This document shows positions 17,400-25,072 of a DNA stretch of 64,000 nt, in pieces. The notes under the pieces are model-generated. The model did no database searches. It saw nothing but the letters and a program-made list of their open reading frames with translations, and was not told the DNA's origin. Position 1 is the stretch's first letter. Every line of letters starts with the position of its first letter. Location of the stretch: NCBI GenBank assembly GCA_963772585.1, contig CAVYXV010000013.1, positions 228,289 through 292,288 of the forward strand, read 5' to 3'. A program made the translations under genes and the position numbers. The stretch is from CAVVXN01 sp963772585. GTDB lineage: Bacteria; Planctomycetota; PLA2; JAEUHO01.

Positions 17400-19448
17400 A
17401 TGAAGCCGAAGGTCCTGCGCGTCTTCGTCGCCTCGCTGTTCGCCTTCCTCGCCGCCGTCCCTTCCTTGCGCGCTGCGGACGAGAACACGGACCCGGACCA
17501 GGCGACGCTGCTCCGCGCCCGCGATCGCGTCTACCCCGCGCTGGTGAACATCGCCGTGATCGTCGACGAGCACGTGGGCGGGCGGGCCATGCGCAACCCC
17601 GCGCAGGGAAGCGGCGTCATCGTGAGCCCGGCCGGGCACGTGCTGACCAACTACCACGTCGCCGCGAACGCCACCCGGCTCACCTGCATCCTCACCACCG
17701 GCGAGGAGATCCCCGCGGACGTCGTCACGGACGATCCCCTGACGGACCTCTCCGTCCTCAAGCTCCGGCTCGACGCCCGCAAGGACCCCACGAAGCCGGT
17801 TCCCTTCGCGGCGTTCGGCGACTCCGACCAACTGGAGGTCGGGGACAGGGTCCTCGCCCTGGGCAACCCCCGCGGTCTCTCCTCCTCGATGACGCTCGGC
17901 ATCGTCTCGAGTACGAACCGCGTCTTCAAGTCGTTCACGGGAAGCAGCATCGAGAACTTCGAGTTGCCGACGGGCGAACGCACCGGGCTTCTCACGCGAT
18001 ACATCCAGCACGACGCGCTCATCCAGCCCGGCAACAGCGGCGGTCCCCTGATCAACCTCGAGGGCGAAGTCGTCGGCATCAACGAGCTCGGCGGAACCGG
18101 CATGGGCTTCGCCATCCCCTCGAACCTCGCGCGCGAGGTCCTCAACCGCGTGCTGACCTTCGGCGAGATCGAGCGCGGATGGCTGGGGTTCACGGTGTTG
18201 CCCGTCGAGGCGCTCGGTCGCGAAGACGGCGCGCTGGTGGGTGCCGTGCTCGCCGGCCATCCCGCGGCGAAGGCGGGGCTCCAGCCCGGCGACGTGATCC
18301 TCGGGATCGGCGGTCACCCGGCGGACGTCCGGCGCTTCGAGGACGTGCCCCCCCTCTATGCGTGGATCGCGAACCTCCCCGTCGGGTCGAAGCAGGAGGT
18401 GCGCTTCCTTCGCGACGGCGAGAAGCACACGACGACGGTCGAGGTCGCCCGCATGGAGCCCTATCAAGGGAAGGACGGCGTGTACCCGATCTTCGGCGTG
18501 ACCGCGCGCGCGATCACCGGCCCCATGGCGTTCGCCATGGATCTCGAGAGCACCGACGGCGTGCTGATCACCGGCGTGCGCCCCGGGTCCGCGCCCGAGG
18601 TCGCGCGGCCGTCGATGCGGGGTGGCGACGTGGTGCGCGCCATCGGCGGCGAGAACGTGACGGATCTCGAGAGCTTCCAGGCCCTCCAGAAGAAGCACGC
18701 CGGGGACGACAACCTGCTCGTCCGGTTCCTGCGCGGGCATCGGGACATGGTCACCGCGCTCGACATGACCCGAAAGCCGCCCCGTCACCGCGGGACGGAG
18801 TTGGCCAAGGCATGGCTCGGCGTGGACACGCAGGTCATGACGCCGAGCGTCGCGCAGGCCCTCGGCCTGAAGGGCTGCCAGGGGCTGCGCGTCACCCGCG
18901 TGTTCGCCGGGAGCGAAGCGGCGAAGGCCGGCCTGCAGCCCGGGGACGTGCTCGTCGCGCTCGACGGGGACCCGATTCCGGCTTCCCGGCTCCAGGACGC
19001 CGAGGTGCTCCGGCGACGCATCGAAGACATGGACATCGCGAGCCAGGTCACCCTGAAGGTCCTCCGCGACGGCGAGGAGAAGGAGATCGAGGTCACGCTC
19101 GAGGAGACGCCCCAGACGGCGGCCGACGTCAAGACCGCCAACGACGACGTGCTCGAGTACGGCGTGCGCGAGCTCACCTACCGCGACAAGGTCGACCACG
19201 ACTGGCCGCTCGACATCGAAGGCGTGCTGGTGGCCAAGGTCGAGAGCGGGGGCTGGGCGAGCGTCGCGGGCCTCGCGGCGGGGGACCTGCTCATCGCCAT
19301 CCAGGGCGAGAAGATCCGCACCCTGAAGGACTTCGAGCGCCAGACCCGCCGCGTCGCGGAGGCGAAGCCCGAGCGCGTGCAGTTGTTCGTGCGCCGCGGT
19401 CGCCTCACGACTTTCGTGTTCCCCGAGCCCGAGTGGCCGGAGGAGTAG
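17400..19448 (+). CDS. HtrA/DegP-type serine protease with multiple PDZ domains
   Basis: A 682-residue secreted protease with a signal peptide (cleavage near LRAA, residue 25). The trypsin-like domain covers about residues 40-265 with an intact triad: His86 in TNYHVA, Asp116 in DPLTDLSVL and Ser213 in QPGNSGGPL. Four PDZ-like modules follow, marked by ERGWLGFTV, an unusual divergent second copy, AWLGVDTQV and a last copy near LDIEGVLVAKV. DegP has two PDZ domains, so this protein is about 200 residues longer. It would degrade or bind damaged envelope proteins. Two further secreted-protein genes follow on the same strand at short distance. Confidence 0.93.
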   Translation: MKPKVLRVFVASLFAFLAAVPSLRAADENTDPDQATLLRARDRVYPALVNIAVIVDEHVGGRAMRNPAQGSGVIVSPAGHVLTNYHVAANATRLTCILTTGEEIPADVVTDDPLTDLSVLKLRLDARKDPTKPVPFAAFGDSDQLEVGDRVLALGNPRGLSSSMTLGIVSSTNRVFKSFTGSSIENFELPTGERTGLLTRYIQHDALIQPGNSGGPLINLEGEVVGINELGGTGMGFAIPSNLAREVLNRVLTFGEIERGWLGFTVLPVEALGREDGALVGAVLAGHPAAKAGLQPGDVILGIGGHPADVRRFEDVPPLYAWIANLPVGSKQEVRFLRDGEKHTTTVEVARMEPYQGKDGVYPIFGVTARAITGPMAFAMDLESTDGVLITGVRPGSAPEVARPSMRGGDVVRAIGGENVTDLESFQALQKKHAGDDNLLVRFLRGHRDMVTALDMTRKPPRHRGTELAKAWLGVDTQVMTPSVAQALGLKGCQGLRVTRVFAGSEAAKAGLQPGDVLVALDGDPIPASRLQDAEVLRRRIEDMDIASQVTLKVLRDGEEKEIEVTLEETPQTAADVKTANDDVLEYGVRELTYRDKVDHDWPLDIEGVLVAKVESGGWASVAGLAAGDLLIAIQGEKIRTLKDFERQTRRVAEAKPERVQLFVRRGRLTTFVFPEPEWPEE

Positions 19449-19520
19449 GAGGACGGGAGGGAGTCGAATCCGGGGCTTCGGCCCACTCCTTCCCAACCTC
19501 CGACGATGGAAAGGAAGACC

Positions 19521-20384
19521 ATGATGAAGACCCTGGTCGTCGCCGCCGCTCTGGCGGGACTTCTCGTCCTCTCGCCTCCGGCCCGTGCCGACGAGCCGCT
19601 GGAGGCCTTGATCGCGGCCCACGCCGACTCGATCGTCACCGTCAAGTTCGTCCTGAGCGTCCAGATCCCGAGCCACGGGGAGCGTGAGATCCCCGGGACG
19701 TCCACGGGCGTCGTCGTCGATGCCACCGGGCTGGTCGTCCTGTCCGACCGCGACCTGAATCCGCACTTCCGCATGCCCCAGGGGCAGGGGCTCGAAATCC
19801 ATGCCACCCCGACCAACGTGCGCGTCCTCTTCCCGGGCGATCCGAAGGAGTACGAGTCCGTGGTGGGGGCGACGGACACCACGCTCGGTCTCGCGTTCGT
19901 CCGCATCAAGGACCTGGGGGACCGGAAGGTGAGCCCCGTGGACCTTGCGAACGCCGGCGAGGTCGCCATCGGCGACCGCCTCTACGGCGTGTCCCGCCTC
20001 GACCAGGGCTTCGACTACGCCCCCTGGTGCGACAGCGTCCAGGTCGTTGGTCACATCACGAAGCCGCGCAAGCTCTGGATGATCCGCGGCGGCTTCACCG
20101 AGATCGGCCAGCCCCTGTACCGGGCGGACGGGACGGTCGTCGGCTTCATCGTGGCGCAGGAGGCGGTCGGCGGCGGACGCACGTTGCCGTTCCTCCTCCC
20201 GCTCCAGGTGGCCGTCAGTACGATCGAACGCGCCGGAAAGCAGGCGGAGCAGGTGCTGCAGGAGGAGCGGGAGGCCGCCGAGGGCGAAGCCGGCGACGCC
20301 GCCTCCGGCGAAACGCCCTCCGAAGGGGCTCCGGGGGAGGGGAAGGACGGCGGGGAGACCCCCGCCCCGGGCTCGGGCCGGTAG
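19521..20384 (+). CDS. HtrA-like pseudoprotease lacking the catalytic triad
   Basis: A 287-residue secreted protein (signal peptide ending ARADE) whose fold resembles the HtrA protease domain of its neighbour. Each catalytic position is replaced. LSDRDL stands where TNYHVA is expected (no His), TDTTLGLAFV stands for DPLTDLAVL (no Asp), and TEIGQPL stands for GNSGGPL (no Ser). No PDZ domain follows, and the C-terminus is an acidic Glu/Gly/Ala tail. ATG 19521 or 19524 is favoured over 19506, because AAGGAAG lies between them. A binding or regulatory role beside the active HtrA is inferred. Confidence 0.82.
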   Translation: MMKTLVVAAALAGLLVLSPPARADEPLEALIAAHADSIVTVKFVLSVQIPSHGEREIPGTSTGVVVDATGLVVLSDRDLNPHFRMPQGQGLEIHATPTNVRVLFPGDPKEYESVVGATDTTLGLAFVRIKDLGDRKVSPVDLANAGEVAIGDRLYGVSRLDQGFDYAPWCDSVQVVGHITKPRKLWMIRGGFTEIGQPLYRADGTVVGFIVAQEAVGGGRTLPFLLPLQVAVSTIERAGKQAEQVLQEEREAAEGEAGDAASGETPSEGAPGEGKDGGETPAPGSGR

Positions 20385-20438
20385 GACTGGTCACGCCCCG
20401 GTGCCCGAACGACCATGGACCCGAGGAGGATCCGGATC

Positions 20439-21218
20439 ATGCGACGCAGTCTCCTGGTTTCCGGTCTGGCGGTCCTCGCCTTCACGCTGACGGTCCCCGC
20501 GCGCGCCGGCGATGACGAGGCCAAGCAGAAGAAGGAAGAGGCGCTCCAGCTCGTCGATCAGCTCGATGCCCTGCGGAAGGACAAGAAGACGAGCGAGATC
20601 ACCGAGGCCATCGCCAAGGTCCCGCCCATGTACAAGGACGAGGGGCTCGAGGACAAAGGAGCCCGCGGCAAGCTCATGGGGGCGCTCGGCGACATCGTCA
20701 AGGACGACCGCCTCGGGGCGGCCCGCAACGCCGCGGTCGAGGCCCTCGTCGCCATGGACGATCCCAAGGCCGCCTGGAAGGAGATCCACCGCGAGCTGCC
20801 GGACCGCGACGTCGAGGAGGCGACGGAGTTCCAGCTCCTGGTCGTCAAGGCCACGGGGGAGCTCGCGCCGAGCCGTGCCGTGAAGGACCTCCTCGAGCTC
20901 GTGGAGAAGGCCAAGGACGGCCAGATCTCCAAGGAGGCCGCCCTGGCGCTCGGCGGATACAGCCTGGACACGCGCAACCGCGTGAAGATCCTGGACGAGC
21001 TGGTCTCCCTCGGCCGGCGATTCCGGCCCGGCTACTCGGCGGACAAGGGTGTGAGCCAGTCCGCGCAGGAGCGCTGGGCGCTCGTCGGCCCCGGCATCGT
21101 CGGCGGGCTGAACCGCCTCACGAACCGGCAGATCAAGACCTTCGAGGAGTGGGAGCTTCTCTACGACGACAACAAGAAGCACTTGAAGGACCTGTTCCGG
21201 GACGAAGACCAGGGCTGA
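20439..21218 (+). CDS. Secreted HEAT-repeat-like protein
   Basis: A 259-residue protein with a signal peptide (ending ARAGDDEA) and an all-helical mature part. The helices come in pairs spaced like HEAT or Armadillo repeats (GAARNAAVEALVAMDDPKAA and SKEAALALGGY). Such repeats usually bind other proteins. I place the start at ATG 20439 because GAGGAGG ends nine bases before it. The in-frame ATG at 20415 has no ribosome site. It follows the pseudoprotease by 54 bp and probably forms an operon with the two HtrA-like genes. Confidence 0.78.
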   Translation: MRRSLLVSGLAVLAFTLTVPARAGDDEAKQKKEEALQLVDQLDALRKDKKTSEITEAIAKVPPMYKDEGLEDKGARGKLMGALGDIVKDDRLGAARNAAVEALVAMDDPKAAWKEIHRELPDRDVEEATEFQLLVVKATGELAPSRAVKDLLELVEKAKDGQISKEAALALGGYSLDTRNRVKILDELVSLGRRFRPGYSADKGVSQSAQERWALVGPGIVGGLNRLTNRQIKTFEEWELLYDDNKKHLKDLFRDEDQG

Positions 21219-21462
21219 GCGCGGCGGGTCGACGTCCCTCGCCGGGGCGACGGCCGGCCGGTGATCCGAGGGGTGGGGACCGCCGATGCCCGGGGGACGG
21301 TGGCCTCCCACCCTCCGAGGGCCGATCGCGGCGTCCGGCCCCGCGGCGCCCCCGGCCCGCTCGCGAGCGCGCTCGCGCCGCCGGGGAGGCGGGGAAGGGC
21401 GCGGGAGACCCCTTGCCGCCACCCGATCGGACCTTTCGCCGCGGTACGGCGGGCGGAAGGAC

Positions 21463-21503
21463 TTGACCCGCTCCGGGTTCCAACATATCAGTCTCCGCTT
21501 ATG
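21463..21503 (+). promoter_or_regulatory. Promoter and possible operator of the metal-resistance operon
   Basis: TTGACC at 21463-21468, a 17-base spacer and TATCAG at 21486-21491 form a good sigma-70 promoter whose start would fall near 21498, two or three bases before the arsR ATG. CATA (21484-21487) and TATG (21500-21503) are inverted and 12 bases apart across the -10 and the start site, where an ArsR-type repressor would bind. No Shine-Dalgarno sequence precedes the ATG, which fits a leaderless message. Confidence 0.6.
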
Positions 21504-21848
21504 CATTCCGACCCCCGGACCCTCCCGACCCGCTCCGGCCTGGAGATCGGCCCCGCATCCAAGTTCTTCCGCGGCCTGGGTGATCCGTCGCGGTTGAAGC
21601 TTGCGCGGGCCCTCCTGGGGGGGCCGCGTTCCGTCACCGAGCTCGTCCGATCGACGGGCCTGTCCCAGCCGAACGCGTCGATGCACCTGGCCTGCATGCG
21701 GTGTTGCGGGCTCGTGGAGTTCGATCAGCGCGGCCGCCGACGGTACTACCGGATCGCCGATGCGGACCTTCCCCGGATGCTCGAGATGGCGGAGGGCATC
21801 GTCCGGCGGGCCCGCGAACCCATCTCGCAGTGCACCCGGTACGCGTAG
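21501..21848 (+). CDS. ArsR/SmtB-family metal sensor, CmtR-like
   Basis: A 115-residue winged-helix repressor. The recognition helix is VTELVRSTGLSQPNASMHL and the wing is RGRRRYYRI. Cysteines 65, 68 and 69 lie in HLACMRCCG, directly after the recognition helix, and Cys111 is near the C-terminus. Mycobacterial CmtR binds Cd(II) or Pb(II) with two alpha-4 cysteines four residues apart plus one from the C-terminal tail. Cys65, Cys69 and Cys111 match that spacing. It would release DNA when a soft metal binds and so induce the efflux genes that follow. The longer upstream frame (to 21261) is Arg/Pro-rich read-through. Confidence 0.92.
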   Translation: MHSDPRTLPTRSGLEIGPASKFFRGLGDPSRLKLARALLGGPRSVTELVRSTGLSQPNASMHLACMRCCGLVEFDQRGRRRYYRIADADLPRMLEMAEGIVRRAREPISQCTRYA

Positions 21849-21868
21849 AGGACGGAGGCCTCGGAGGG

Positions 21869-23218
21869 ATGGGCAAGAGGGCGGTATTGCTCCTGGGACC
21901 GATGCTCACGTTCGGGGCGTGCGCCCGGGCCGCGCCTTTGGCGCCCGACCTGGCGCGGCTGGCCGCCCGGGAGTGTCCCGTCCTGGGCACGTCCTCCCCC
22001 GGGGCCTGCACCGCCGACCCCGCCCCGCCGGGCGACCCGGCGCTCAGACGACTGCTCGCCCTGACGGATCGCTCGAACCCCGACCTGGTGGCGGAGCGCA
22101 AGGGAATCGACGTCGCCACGGCCGCCATCTGGCAGGCCCAGCTCTACCCCAATCCGACCGCGCTTGGAGAAGTGGAGGAATTTCGCCTGGGCGGCAACTC
22201 CCGCTACGACTCCACGCGGCGCGTTGGCGTCCGGATTCCCGTCGTGATCGGCAGCCGCCTGAGGGCGGCCCGGACCGCCGCGGAAGCCCAGCGCGACGTC
22301 GAGGTCCTCCAGTATCTCTGGAAGCGCAATGAGATCCTCCTCGACGTACGCCGCGCGTACGTGACGCTCGTGGCGGCCCGGAGGCGACGCGCGGTGGCCG
22401 TGACGGTCCGCGACCTGGCCGCCGGCCTCGTGGACACGGCGAGAGCGAGGCAGGCCGCGCAGGTGGCCGCGGAATCGGAAGTGCTGCGGGCGGAGGTAGA
22501 CCTGGGGCGGGCCGACAGCGACATCGAGGCGGCAACGCGGGAGATCGAGGCCGCGAAGCGCGTCCTCGTCGCCGCCGTCGGCGCGGAAGTGCCCGCGACG
22601 ATCCTGGATGGGGGCTCTCTCGCCGCGGCATTCGAGGTGCCGACGTGGGACGCGCTCCGGGCCCTCACGCCGAACCACCCCTTGGTCGCGATCGCCCGCT
22701 CGGCGGTCGTCGCGGCTCGCCACAGGATCGACCAGGCGAGAGCCGAGGCGGTTCCGGATCTCGACGTCTCCGTGGCCGCCGGAGAGAATGGCGCCGGTGA
22801 CGGGTTCGCCGACGTCGGCGTCAGCATCCCCATCCCGGTCAACGACTCCAACCAGGCGCGCGTCGCGGCGGCCCGGGCCAGGCACGGCCAGGCGGTGGCG
22901 CGGGTGGAGGCGGCGCGTCGAGACGTGGAGCGCCGCACGGCCGCCATCTATCGCGACTTCGTGACGGCCGAGGAGCGCACGCGGCGCTACCGGACGGAGA
23001 TCCTGCCCACCGCCGAGAAGGCGCTCCAGCAGACCCGGGAGGGGTACGAAGTCGGCAAGCTCACGTACCTGGACGTGCTGGACGCCCGCCGAACGCTGTC
23101 CGACGCGCGCGTGGCCCACGTGGACGCGCTGGCTGAACTCAACCTCGCCGCGCAGGAGTTGGAGTCCTTCCTGTGCGTCCGTCTCGTATCCAGGACCCAG
23201 GAGGAAACCCACCCATGA
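21869..23218 (+). CDS. CzcC-like outer-membrane efflux channel
   Basis: A 449-residue member of the TolC/outer-membrane-factor family, the exit duct of an RND metal pump. The N-terminus is a signal sequence with a possible but non-ideal lipobox (FGAC, Cys18). The two-fold repeat of the family is visible as long helices with QAQLYPNPTALGEVEEF in the first half and PDLDVSVAAGEN with GVSIPIPVND in the second. EVGKLTYLDVLDARRTL near the C-terminus is typical. Its stop overlaps the start of the next gene in an ATGA. Confidence 0.92.
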   Translation: MGKRAVLLLGPMLTFGACARAAPLAPDLARLAARECPVLGTSSPGACTADPAPPGDPALRRLLALTDRSNPDLVAERKGIDVATAAIWQAQLYPNPTALGEVEEFRLGGNSRYDSTRRVGVRIPVVIGSRLRAARTAAEAQRDVEVLQYLWKRNEILLDVRRAYVTLVAARRRRAVAVTVRDLAAGLVDTARARQAAQVAAESEVLRAEVDLGRADSDIEAATREIEAAKRVLVAAVGAEVPATILDGGSLAAAFEVPTWDALRALTPNHPLVAIARSAVVAARHRIDQARAEAVPDLDVSVAAGENGAGDGFADVGVSIPIPVNDSNQARVAAARARHGQAVARVEAARRDVERRTAAIYRDFVTAEERTRRYRTEILPTAEKALQQTREGYEVGKLTYLDVLDARRTLSDARVAHVDALAELNLAAQELESFLCVRLVSRTQEETHP

Positions 23219-23676
23219 AGCATGTCCTGCTGCTCGTCGCCGCGCTCGCGGGCCTCGCGACGGCCGTCGCCGTCGCCGAGGACGATCCCGCGCCTCTTCG
23301 CCAGAACGAAGACCGCATCGAAGTCCCCGGCACGTTCGCCAGTGTCGGCGCGATCCTGGCGTCGCGTGGCGCCAACGCGCAAGACGCCCTCCACTCGCGC
23401 GGCGCCCTCGGTCTCGTCACACCGGAGGGGGCGCTTTGGTCCTTCGTCGACAACGCGAAGGGTCACGGCGTGATCGTGAATCGGAAGCTCGAGGGGAAGG
23501 ACGTCCGGATTCTCGGTTGGAAGTTCCCGAAGACGCGGTTCATCGAGATCTCCAAGTACCAGGTGAAGGACGGCGACGAGTGGGTCGCCTACGACTACTG
23601 CAAGGGCTGCGGATGGGAGCCCGGCGACAACCACGACACCGATCTCTGCGAAGACTGTGCGGAAGAGGAGAAGTAG
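23215..23676 (+). CDS. Small secreted cysteine-rich protein of the metal-efflux operon
   Basis: A 153-residue protein with a signal peptide (residues 1-21, ending AVAVAE). The C-terminus holds two paired cysteines in CKGCGWEPGDNHDTDLCEDC, a zinc-ribbon-like arrangement with acidic and His residues between. The middle (VIVNRKLEGKDVRILGWKF) is beta-rich. It is locked between the outer-membrane channel gene (ATGA overlap) and the adaptor gene (one-base overlap), so it is part of the operon. A periplasmic metal-binding or metal-handover role is plausible but inferred. I do not recognise a named family. Confidence 0.85.
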   Translation: MKHVLLLVAALAGLATAVAVAEDDPAPLRQNEDRIEVPGTFASVGAILASRGANAQDALHSRGALGLVTPEGALWSFVDNAKGHGVIVNRKLEGKDVRILGWKFPKTRFIEISKYQVKDGDEWVAYDYCKGCGWEPGDNHDTDLCEDCAEEEK

Positions 23677-24983
23677 TGGTCATCATCCGGCTGGCTCTGC
23701 ACGGCCTGCTGACGCTGGCGACCTTCGCCGGTCTGGGCGGCGCGTTCTACGCCGTCGGCCACGACGGGAGGCTCCCCTGGCAGCCCGCGCCCACGCATGG
23801 CGAGGACTGGTGCGGGAGTCACGGCGTGCCGCTCTCGGAGGACGAACTCTGCAACAAGGAGCTCGCCCGCGGGGGACTCATGCTGGTCCAGGACAGGGAG
23901 CCCGGCCCGGACGAGTGCCCGAACGCCCTCGTCCGGATCACGATGCCGGATGAGATGGTGGAAGCGGCCGGACTCCGGACCACCGAGGTGAAGGCGCTCG
24001 CCATCGACGAGTCGATCGACGCGACCGCGGAAACCGACTATCTTCCCGGGGCCCATGCGCACGTCGTACCGCGCGTTCCGGGAACCGTCGTGCAGGTGCT
24101 CGCCTCCGTAGGACAGTCGGTCGAAGCGGGCGACGTGCTCGCCATCCTGGATTCCCAGGTGATCGGCGAATCGATCGCGGAGTTGCGGCGGGCCCGCGCG
24201 ATTCTGAAGCTCCGCGAACGGACGCATGCGCAGGAGAAGGAACTCGCCCGCAAGAAGATCGGAACCGGTCGGGATCTTCTCGAAGCGGAGGCTTCCCTCG
24301 AGGAATCCCAGATCGAACTGGCCACCGCCCGACAACGGCTCCTCGTTCAGGGGGTGACCGCCGAGGAGATCGATCGGCTGACGGACTCGGAAGACATGGC
24401 GACGCGGCTGGAGGTCCGCGCGCCCATCGCCGGCGAGGTGCTGGACGTCACCGCGGTCGTGGGTGACGCGGCCGCGCCGGGCCGCCCGCTGTTCGCCGTG
24501 GCGGACCTGTCCCGGTTGCGCCTGGCGATCGCCATCTACGAGCAGGACCTCCCGAAGGTGGAGGAGGGCCAGCGGGTCGTCTTCCATCTCGACGGGCTGC
24601 CGGGTGAGCGCTTCGTGGGGCACGTGCAAACGGTGGGCGGTGAGGTGGACGAGCGCACGCGGACCATCCCCGTGCTTGCCGATGTGAAGAACAAGAGGGT
24701 GATCCTCCGAGCCGGGATGTTCGGCCACGCCGCCATCCGCGTCCGACCGGCCGAGCCCCGGATCGTGGTTCCCAAGTCCGCGGTACAGACCGACGGGGAC
24801 TGCTGGTTCGTGTTCACGAATCCCGTGGGCAACGTGTTCAAGTCTCGATCCGTGGACCTCGGAGTCGCCTACGCGGGCAGCTACGAGATTCGCGGTGGAC
24901 TCGTCGAGGGCGAGAAGATCGTCACGACGGGGAGTTTCCTTCTCAAGAGCGAAGTGCTCCGCGGCGAGATGGGCGCCGGGTGA
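23676..24983 (+). CDS. CzcB-like periplasmic adaptor of RND metal efflux
   Basis: A 435-residue membrane-fusion protein that links the inner-membrane pump to the outer channel. The GTG start shares its first base with the stop of the previous gene and has GGAAGAGGAG upstream. After an N-terminal anchor comes DWCGSHGVPLSEDELCN, a Cys/His metal-binding segment found in several CzcB/CusB adaptors. A biotinyl-lipoyl-like domain follows (VVPRVPGTVVQVLASVGQSV and RAPIAGEVLDVTAVVGD), interrupted by a coiled-coil hairpin at about 165-215. A beta-barrel region (LRLAIAIYEQDLPKV) and membrane-proximal domain complete it. Confidence 0.93.
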   Translation: MVIIRLALHGLLTLATFAGLGGAFYAVGHDGRLPWQPAPTHGEDWCGSHGVPLSEDELCNKELARGGLMLVQDREPGPDECPNALVRITMPDEMVEAAGLRTTEVKALAIDESIDATAETDYLPGAHAHVVPRVPGTVVQVLASVGQSVEAGDVLAILDSQVIGESIAELRRARAILKLRERTHAQEKELARKKIGTGRDLLEAEASLEESQIELATARQRLLVQGVTAEEIDRLTDSEDMATRLEVRAPIAGEVLDVTAVVGDAAAPGRPLFAVADLSRLRLAIAIYEQDLPKVEEGQRVVFHLDGLPGERFVGHVQTVGGEVDERTRTIPVLADVKNKRVILRAGMFGHAAIRVRPAEPRIVVPKSAVQTDGDCWFVFTNPVGNVFKSRSVDLGVAYAGSYEIRGGLVEGEKIVTTGSFLLKSEVLRGEMGAG

Positions 24984-25072
24984 TGCATCGAGAAGTGAGC
25001 CGCGGTCGCGGCCACTGACGAGCATCATCGAGCAACCGCGCTCGTTTACCCGGCACCGCGGGACGGATCTGC

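Noticed and set aside
14687..20054. Very long alternative frames across thiD, the lipoprotein and htrA
   Set aside because: They are low-complexity Arg/Gly/Pro or Asp/Leu/Val-type translations with no motif, and the real genes in other frames are unambiguous.
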